DNA of 10,262 bases from JBBDSV01 sp040904785 (GTDB lineage: Bacteria; Actinomycetota; Nitriliruptoria; Nitriliruptorales; Nitriliruptoraceae). This document shows, in pieces, positions 6,114-10,262 of the stretch (position 1 is its first letter; every line of letters starts with the position of its first letter). Position numbers and translations under genes: made by a program. The notes below the pieces were generated by a model. The model worked only from the letters and a program-made list of their open reading frames with translations, did not search any database and was not told the origin of the DNA. Where the stretch lies: assembly GCA_040904785.1 (NCBI GenBank), contig JBBDSV010000013.1:1-10262 (forward strand). The letters run 5' to 3'.

Positions 6114-6842
6114 ATGGCCATTGATGGACCTGTTGCGACGCTGGATGCCGATCCGGACGAGGAACCGACCACGCGCGAGCGTCTGGCGCGATTGCTCGAA
6201 CGCCGGTTGGACATCCCGATGGCGAGCCTGGCGGTCGTTTGGGCGGGGCTCGTGGCCTACGAGCTCGTCGCGCCTCGAGAGCAGGCATCCTGGCTTGCCG
6301 TCGTCGGAAACGTCATCTGGGCCGTCTTTGGCGTGGAGTTGCTCGCGAAGCTGATCGTCTCCGGCCATCCGGTCCGGTTCCTGCGTCGCCACTGGCCTTC
6401 TGTGCTGTTCCTGATCCTGCCGGTCCTGCGGATCCTGCGGGTGACGCGTGCCCTGCGCGTCGTTCGCGTGCTGCCGGCCAGCCGGGTGGTCGGGTCGTCG
6501 TATCGTGCGGTTGGCACGGCCCGGGGCCTGTTGACCGGCCGCTTGCAGTTCTTGCTCGTCACCACCGCCGTCGTGGTCTTCGGCGGCGGCCAACTCCTGT
6601 TCGTCGTCGAGCGCGGCCGCGAGGGCGCGCTGACGTCGCTCGGCGATGCCCTGTGGTGGGCGGCGAATCTCGGGATCTCTGCGAGTCTGGTCTACCACCC
6701 GGTCACGCTGATCGGTCGGCTGCTTGCGATCGTGCTGTCGGGCTATTCCATCGTGGTGTTCGCCTCGCTCGCGGCGACCGTCGGCGCATTCTTCATCGAG
6801 TCCCGGCAAGAACGTGCGAGTGCCGAACGGCTCGACGACTGA
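6114..6842 (+). CDS. Voltage-gated K+ channel-like membrane protein lacking the canonical selectivity filter
   Basis: The 242-residue product begins with a charged cytoplasmic segment (1-33), then hydrophobic helices at about 37-53 and 61-83, a short helix near 94-105, and an S4-like helix. That helix carries arginine at every third position: Arg106, 109, 112, 115 and 118. Another helix (144-165) precedes a pore-like region: DALWWAANLGI at 178-188, then YHPVTLIGRLLAIVLSGYSIV, which matches the pore helix and the Pro-x-T-x-x-GR-start of S6 in Kv channels. Where TTVGYGD should stand, the sequence reads GISASLV (187-193), so the K+ filter is absent. The protein may be a non-selective or proton-type channel, a voltage-sensing subunit, or a degenerate channel. 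The start ATG at 6114 has GGTGGAG upstream. A 24-codon upstream extension from 6042 overlaps the promoter element and is less likely. It is divergent from the MFS-led operon. Confidence 0.85.
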   Translation: MAIDGPVATLDADPDEEPTTRERLARLLERRLDIPMASLAVVWAGLVAYELVAPREQASWLAVVGNVIWAVFGVELLAKLIVSGHPVRFLRRHWPSVLFLILPVLRILRVTRALRVVRVLPASRVVGSSYRAVGTARGLLTGRLQFLLVTTAVVVFGGGQLLFVVERGREGALTSLGDALWWAANLGISASLVYHPVTLIGRLLAIVLSGYSIVVFASLAATVGAFFIESRQERASAERLDD

Positions 6843-6843
6843 T

Positions 6844-6858
6844 TCCCGGCCGCCGGGA
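6844..6858 (+). terminator. Candidate hairpin terminator after the channel gene
   Basis: TCCCGG-CCG-CCGGGA, a perfect 6-bp stem with a 3-base loop, starting two bases after the channel's stop codon. It is not followed by a T-run, which is common for high-GC actinobacterial terminators. It may equally be a chance GC palindrome. Confidence 0.4.
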
Positions 6859-6929
6859 CCTTCGCCGCTGCGCGTCGAAGACGTCCCTCACGTTCGTGAC
6901 GCGGTCGTCGCGCGTTCGGTGATCCCTAC

Positions 6930-6939
6930 TGCGTAGGCT
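6930..6939 (+). promoter_or_regulatory. Candidate extended -10 of the CoA-transferase gene (TGCGTAGGCT)
   Basis: Decamer TGCGTAGGCT, ending 26 bases before the ATG at 6966. It is almost identical to the element before the channel gene (TGCGTAGCCT). No -35 is recognisable. The rest of the 123-base spacer 6843-6965 holds only the hairpin at 6844-6858 and the ribosome binding site. Confidence 0.4.
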
Positions 6940-6965
6940 GCGCGCATCCGCACACGAGGTGACAG

Positions 6966-8126
6966 ATGTCGACGACCGCCGGGCCGCTCGCCGGCATCCG
7001 CGTGATCGATCTCACCCGGGCGTTGTCGGGGCCGTACGCGACGTTGATGCTCGCCGACGCGGGCGCGGAGGTCATCAAGGTCGAACGTCCGGACGGCGGT
7101 GATGACGCGCGCGGATGGGGCCCGCCGTTCGTCGAGCGTGACGGCGTCCGAGAATCGGGCTACTTCCTGTCGGTGAACCGATCGAAACGTTCCATTCGAC
7201 TCGATCTGAAGGACGACGAGGATCTCGCCGCCCTGCGCCAGCTGATCGCGGACGCCGACGTGTTGGTCGAGAACTTTCGGCCAGGGGTCATGGACCGCCT
7301 GGGGCTGTCGGCCCACGAGCTCGAGACGCTCAATCCGCGGCTGATCGTCCTCTCCATCACCGGGTTCGGCGAAGGCGGACCGGACGGCGAGCGATCCGGC
7401 TTCGACCAGATCATCCAGGGTGAGGGCGGGTTCATGGCACTGACAGGCCATCCCGGCGGGCCGCCGACACGGTTCGGCATCCCGATCACCGACATCCTGT
7501 CGGGCATGTTCGGCGCCTACGGGGTCGTTGCCGCCCTCCACGATCGCGAACGCACCGGCGCCGGGCAGCGCGTCACGACGTCGCTGCTCGCGTCGGCGGT
7601 TGCCGTGCACGCCTATCAGGGCACCCGATACACGGTCGGCGGTGAGGTGCCGGGGCTGGGCGGCAATCGACACCCCAGCATCGCCCCGTACGGCGCCTTC
7701 CGGTGCGCCGACGGTTGGATGAATATCGCCGTCGGCTCCGAGGGGCTCTGGCAGCGGTTCGCGCCTCTCGTCGGCATCGACGTCGACGATGCGCGGTTCG
7801 CGCGCAACGGTGACCGCGTCGAGAACGTCGATGAGCTCGAGGCCCTCGTCAATGACGTGTTGTCCGCCGACACGGTCGATGCGTGGGAGCCGCGTCTGCA
7901 TGCCGCCGGGATTCCGGCGGGCCGCATCCGGACGATGGACGAGATCTACAGCTGGGAGCAGGTGCGCCACATCGGCGCGATCGCCCACGTCGACCATCCC
8001 GTAGCCGGTGACATCGATCTGCCGGGCCCTCCGGTGCAGTGGTCGCGATCCGGCCGGCGGGCGCCCGAGCCACCGCCACTCCTCGGCGAACACGACGCGG
8101 AGATTCTTGGTCGCGAGCAGTCCTAG
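6966..8126 (+). CDS. Class III CoA-transferase (CaiB/BaiF family)
   Basis: At 386 residues this is the usual length for the family, which moves CoA between carboxylic acids (formyl-CoA:oxalate, carnitine, succinyl-CoA:acid) or racemises alpha-methylacyl-CoA. Family blocks occur in order: GIRVIDLTRALSGPYATLML (10-29) leading into GAEVIKVERPDGGDD, NRSKRSIRLDLK, ENFRPGVMDRLGL, and RFGIPITDILSGMFGAYGV. Asp176 in the ITDIL block aligns with the catalytic aspartate (Asp169 of formyl-CoA transferase) that forms the acyl anhydride. ALHDRERTGAGQRV follows, as expected. Substrate specificity cannot be judged from sequence alone. The ATG at 6966 is supported by GAGGTGAC just upstream and by the domain beginning at once. 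The protein is cytoplasmic and probably acts as a homodimer of interlocked rings. It appears to be a single-gene unit, with its own promoter-like element upstream and another before deoD downstream. Confidence 0.93.
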   Translation: MSTTAGPLAGIRVIDLTRALSGPYATLMLADAGAEVIKVERPDGGDDARGWGPPFVERDGVRESGYFLSVNRSKRSIRLDLKDDEDLAALRQLIADADVLVENFRPGVMDRLGLSAHELETLNPRLIVLSITGFGEGGPDGERSGFDQIIQGEGGFMALTGHPGGPPTRFGIPITDILSGMFGAYGVVAALHDRERTGAGQRVTTSLLASAVAVHAYQGTRYTVGGEVPGLGGNRHPSIAPYGAFRCADGWMNIAVGSEGLWQRFAPLVGIDVDDARFARNGDRVENVDELEALVNDVLSADTVDAWEPRLHAAGIPAGRIRTMDEIYSWEQVRHIGAIAHVDHPVAGDIDLPGPPVQWSRSGRRAPEPPPLLGEHDAEILGREQS

Positions 8127-8152
8127 CGCTGCCGATCCTGCGTCCTGCGTGC

Positions 8153-8162
8153 TGGGTACCGT
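8153..8162 (+). promoter_or_regulatory. Candidate extended -10 of the deoD operon (TGGGTACCGT)
   Basis: Decamer TGGGTACCGT, ending 25 bases before the GTG start at 8188, in the 61-base spacer after the CoA-transferase gene. It fits the TGSSTASSST pattern shared with the other transcription units. No clear -35 is present. Confidence 0.35.
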
Positions 8163-8187
8163 GTGCCCCTGCGACGAGGAGACAACC

Positions 8188-8907
8188 GTGCCAACCCCCC
8201 ATCTGAGCGCCGAGGCGGGCGAGTTCGCCGACACGGTGCTGCTGCCCGGCGACCCGTTGCGGGCCAAGGCGATCGCCGAGACGTGGTTCGACGAGCCGCG
8301 CCAGGTCAACGCGGTGCGCAACGCGCTCGCCTACACGGGCACCTACGAGGACATGCCGATCTCGGTGCTCGGCACCGGCATGGGCATCCCGTCGGCGTCG
8401 ATCTACTGCAAGGAACTCGTCACCGAATACGGCGTCTCGCGGCTCGTGCGTGTGGGATCGTGCGGTGCACTGCAGGATGACGTCGCCATTCGTGACGTGA
8501 TCCTTGCGGCGGGCGCGTGCACCGACTCGGGCGTCAACCGTGCGCGCTACGCCGGGCTCGACTTCGCGGCGACCGCCGACTTCCACCTGTTGCGTGCCGC
8601 GGCAGACGCCGCTGAGGCCCGCGGTGTCGCGGTCCGCATCGGCAACGTGCACTCCGCCGACCTGTTCTACGACCCGCGCGGATTGGCGCCGACGATGCAG
8701 AAAATGGGTGTGCTGGCCATCGAGATGGAAGCCGCCGGGATCTACGGGGTGGCCGCCGAGTTCGGCGCCCGGGCCCTGACAGTGCTCACGGTCAGCGACC
8801 ACGTGCTCACCGGCGAGGAGACCACCTCCGAGGAACGCCAGACGACGTTCGACGACATGGTCGGCGTCGCGCTCGACGGGTTGCGTCGCGACGCCGGGTT
8901 GGTGTGA
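8188..8907 (+). CDS. deoD: Purine nucleoside phosphorylase, DeoD (hexameric) type
   Basis: The 239-residue protein is collinear with E. coli DeoD over its whole length. It cleaves purine (deoxy)ribonucleosides with phosphate to the free base and (deoxy)ribose-1-phosphate in purine salvage. The N-terminus (PTPHLSAEAGEFADTVLLPGDPLRAK) includes the His5 and Arg25 phosphate- and subunit-contact residues. RVGSCGAL (88-95) provides the phosphate-binding Arg and Ser, EMEAAGIYGVAAEFGA (179-194) the ribose-binding Glu181, and SDH at 203-205 the catalytic Asp204 with Arg217 nearby. The start is GTG at 8188, with AGGAG 6 nt upstream and an N-terminus that matches DeoD exactly. The frame is open 60 codons further upstream, but that stretch lies inside the CoA-transferase gene and the promoter region. 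The stop overlaps the start of the AAA+ gene, so translation is coupled. Confidence 0.97.
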   Translation: MPTPHLSAEAGEFADTVLLPGDPLRAKAIAETWFDEPRQVNAVRNALAYTGTYEDMPISVLGTGMGIPSASIYCKELVTEYGVSRLVRVGSCGALQDDVAIRDVILAAGACTDSGVNRARYAGLDFAATADFHLLRAAADAAEARGVAVRIGNVHSADLFYDPRGLAPTMQKMGVLAIEMEAAGIYGVAAEFGARALTVLTVSDHVLTGEETTSEERQTTFDDMVGVALDGLRRDAGLV

Positions 8908-9788
8908 CCGCGGTGTCCGACGTGGCCGGAGACGTCGAGACGCTGACGCGTGAACTGGCGGCGCGCGGCTACCTCGCAGATCGCGGGCTGGCGACGGCGT
9001 TGCATCTGAGCCTGACGTTGCCGCGTCCGTTGCTGCTCGAAGGCGACGCCGGCGTGGGCAAGACCGAGGCCGCCAAGGTGCTCGCCGATGTGCTCGGCGC
9101 GACGTTCCTGCGTCTGCAGTGCCACGAGGGCATCGACCGGTCGCAGGCCCTGTATGCGTGGGACCACCCGCGGCAGCTGCTGCACCTGCGCGCGATGGAG
9201 GCGGCGGGCGAGGACGCGCTCGCGCGCGAGAACACGCTCTACGACGAACGGTTCCTGCTCGCCCGTCCGCTCCTGCAGGCGGTTCGACTGGGGTCCGATG
9301 CGCTGCTGTTGATCGACGAGATCGACCGGGCAGACGACGAATTCGAGGCGTTCCTCCTCGAGCTGCTGAGCGATTTCCAGGTCTCGATTCCGGAACTGGG
9401 AACGATTCACGCGACCTCGCGCCCCGCTGTCGTGCTCACCTCCAACCGGACGCGGGAACTGTCGGACGCGCTCAAACGGCGCTGTCTCTACCACTGGATT
9501 GACCATCCCGACACCGAGCGCGAGATCGCGATCGTGCGGGCGCAGGCCAGCGACGTGCCCGACGACGTGGCGGAGACCGTGGCCACGATGGTCGCGCGGT
9601 TGCGCACGTTCGCGCTCTACAAGCCACCCGGCGTCGCCGAGACGATCGACTGGGCGCGGGTGCTCGCGGCGCACCGCGATGCCGGGGGCGAGATCGACCG
9701 CACGATCGTCGCCGACACCCTCGGCGTGGTGATCAAGGACCACGGGGACCTGGCACAGGTCCGCACGCAGCTCGATGACCTCCTCTGA
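8904..9788 (+). CDS. MoxR-family AAA+ ATPase (CoxD-like)
   Basis: The 294-residue product has a single AAA+ module. The Walker A motif is GDAGVGKT (47-54) with Lys53. The Walker B motif is LLLIDEID (134-141) with Asp138 and Glu139. The sensor-1 segment LTSNRTRELSDALKRRC has Asn181 and a likely arginine finger at Arg192/193. MoxR ATPases act as metal-insertion or assembly chaperones and almost always work with a VWA-domain partner, which here is the next gene. This protein and its partner look most like the CoxD/CoxE pair of CO dehydrogenase maturation. No CO dehydrogenase genes are present, so the client is unknown. The GTG start at 8904 overlaps the deoD stop as GTGA. A second GTG at 8913 is possible. 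No strong Shine-Dalgarno site is seen, consistent with coupling. Confidence 0.9.
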   Translation: MTAVSDVAGDVETLTRELAARGYLADRGLATALHLSLTLPRPLLLEGDAGVGKTEAAKVLADVLGATFLRLQCHEGIDRSQALYAWDHPRQLLHLRAMEAAGEDALARENTLYDERFLLARPLLQAVRLGSDALLLIDEIDRADDEFEAFLLELLSDFQVSIPELGTIHATSRPAVVLTSNRTRELSDALKRRCLYHWIDHPDTEREIAIVRAQASDVPDDVAETVATMVARLRTFALYKPPGVAETIDWARVLAAHRDAGGEIDRTIVADTLGVVIKDHGDLAQVRTQLDDLL

Positions 9789-10262
9789 CCACGACGTCGT
9801 GTCTGACGACCCCGAGGCATGGGTCGTCGGCATGGCCGATGCGCTTCGTCGCGCAGGTGTCGCAGTCGGTATCGGTCAGGCGCTGGCCTGCCGCAACGCG
9901 CTCGCCGCCGTCGACGACACGGATGCCGACGACCGCTACTGGGCGGCGCGGTTGACCCTCGTCGCCGACGTCGCCGACCTGGCCGTCTTCGAGCGGGTGT
10001 TCCGTGTCGTGGCCGGCGATGTGAACGACGAGTCACCGTCGCGCCGCGACGTGTCCGCGGTCGTCGACGCGGGATCGGATCGCGCGGGTGCCGGCGGTGG
10101 CGCCGACGACGAACAGGTGGTCGTCGGGGCCGGAGCGTCGGTGCGTGAGCGGCTGCGTCACCGCCGGTTCACCGAGGCGTCGGCGGACGAACGCGCCGCG
10201 ATCGACGAATTGTTCGATCAGCTGCGGGTATCGGTGCCGCACCGAACGAGCCGTCGGACCCG
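9775..10262 (+). CDS. CoxE-like VWA-domain protein, N-terminal part (3' truncated by window edge)
   Basis: The frame from ATG at 9775 stays open to the end of the window (162 complete codons). The visible part is the helical N-terminal region typical of CoxE-like proteins: VVGMADALRRAGVAVGIGQAL, then DDRYWAARLTLVADVADLAVFERVF, then an acidic and glycine-rich linker (about 82-116). The segment VRERLRHRRFTEASADER and a basic PHRTSRRT run follow, after which the von Willebrand A domain with its metal-binding site would be expected beyond the window. Its partner is the MoxR ATPase, whose gene it overlaps by 14 bases. The start is uncertain because no good ribosome site is visible; GTG at 9799 is an alternative, though the overlap favours 9775. 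Confidence 0.8.
   Translation, partial: MTSSDHDVVSDDPEAWVVGMADALRRAGVAVGIGQALACRNALAAVDDTDADDRYWAARLTLVADVADLAVFERVFRVVAGDVNDESPSRRDVSAVVDAGSDRAGAGGGADDEQVVVGAGASVRERLRHRRFTEASADERAAIDELFDQLRVSVPHRTSRRT

Noticed and set aside
6411..6450. Short tandem similarity (CCTGCGGATCCTGCGGGT) in the channel gene
   Set aside because: It is explained by the repeating Arg-Ile/Val-Leu codon pattern of the S4 helix.

Overview
The window is about two-thirds G+C and densely coded. Spacers are short, neighbouring genes share stop/start codons, and GTG starts and weak -35 regions are common. Together with the protein families present, this suggests a high-GC actinobacterium, possibly of the Acidimicrobiia/Ilumatobacter type. 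The class assignment is inference. I see no phage, IS, CRISPR or RNA genes, and no spacer longer than 181 bases.

Layout. (1) Bases 1-1163 (+) hold the C-terminal two-thirds of a hydantoinase B/oxoprolinase subunit. (2) Bases 1180-5932 (-) hold a compact five-gene run, read from high to low coordinates: MFS transporter, small ABM-fold (heme-oxygenase-like) protein, cobalamin-binding photoreceptor, soluble histidine kinase, PhzF-family enzyme. The gaps are 34 nt, 2 nt, an ATGA overlap and another ATGA overlap, so the last four genes are almost certainly co-translated. (3) Bases 6114-6842 (+), divergent from that run, hold a voltage-gated K+ channel-like membrane protein with a textbook S4 helix but no recognisable K+ selectivity filter. 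(4) Bases 6966-8126 (+) hold a class III CoA-transferase. (5) Bases 8188-10262 (+) hold DeoD-type purine nucleoside phosphorylase, a MoxR-type AAA+ ATPase and the N-terminus of a CoxE-like (VWA) protein, all overlapping.

The most interesting part is the operon at 1180-5932. The photoreceptor has the W-x9-EH signature of CarH-type adenosylcobalamin light sensors and an E-x-H-x-x-G cobalamin site, but no DNA-binding domain. In place of that domain it has an all-helical N-terminus that resembles the bilin-binding globin-like domain of the recently described 'photocobilins'. Its output is probably the coupled histidine kinase. The gene just upstream belongs to the ABM/IsdG fold and keeps the Trp and His of the heme-degrading members, so it could supply a bilin chromophore. 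If so, this is a self-contained B12/bilin light-sensing two-component module that makes its own pigment. The PhzF enzyme and the MFS transporter would be further accessory or output functions whose roles I cannot assign.

All four spacers that precede a transcription unit contain the decamer TGSSTASSST (S = G or C) in the correct orientation, 25-57 bases before the start codon. This is probably the extended -10 element of the housekeeping promoter in this organism.
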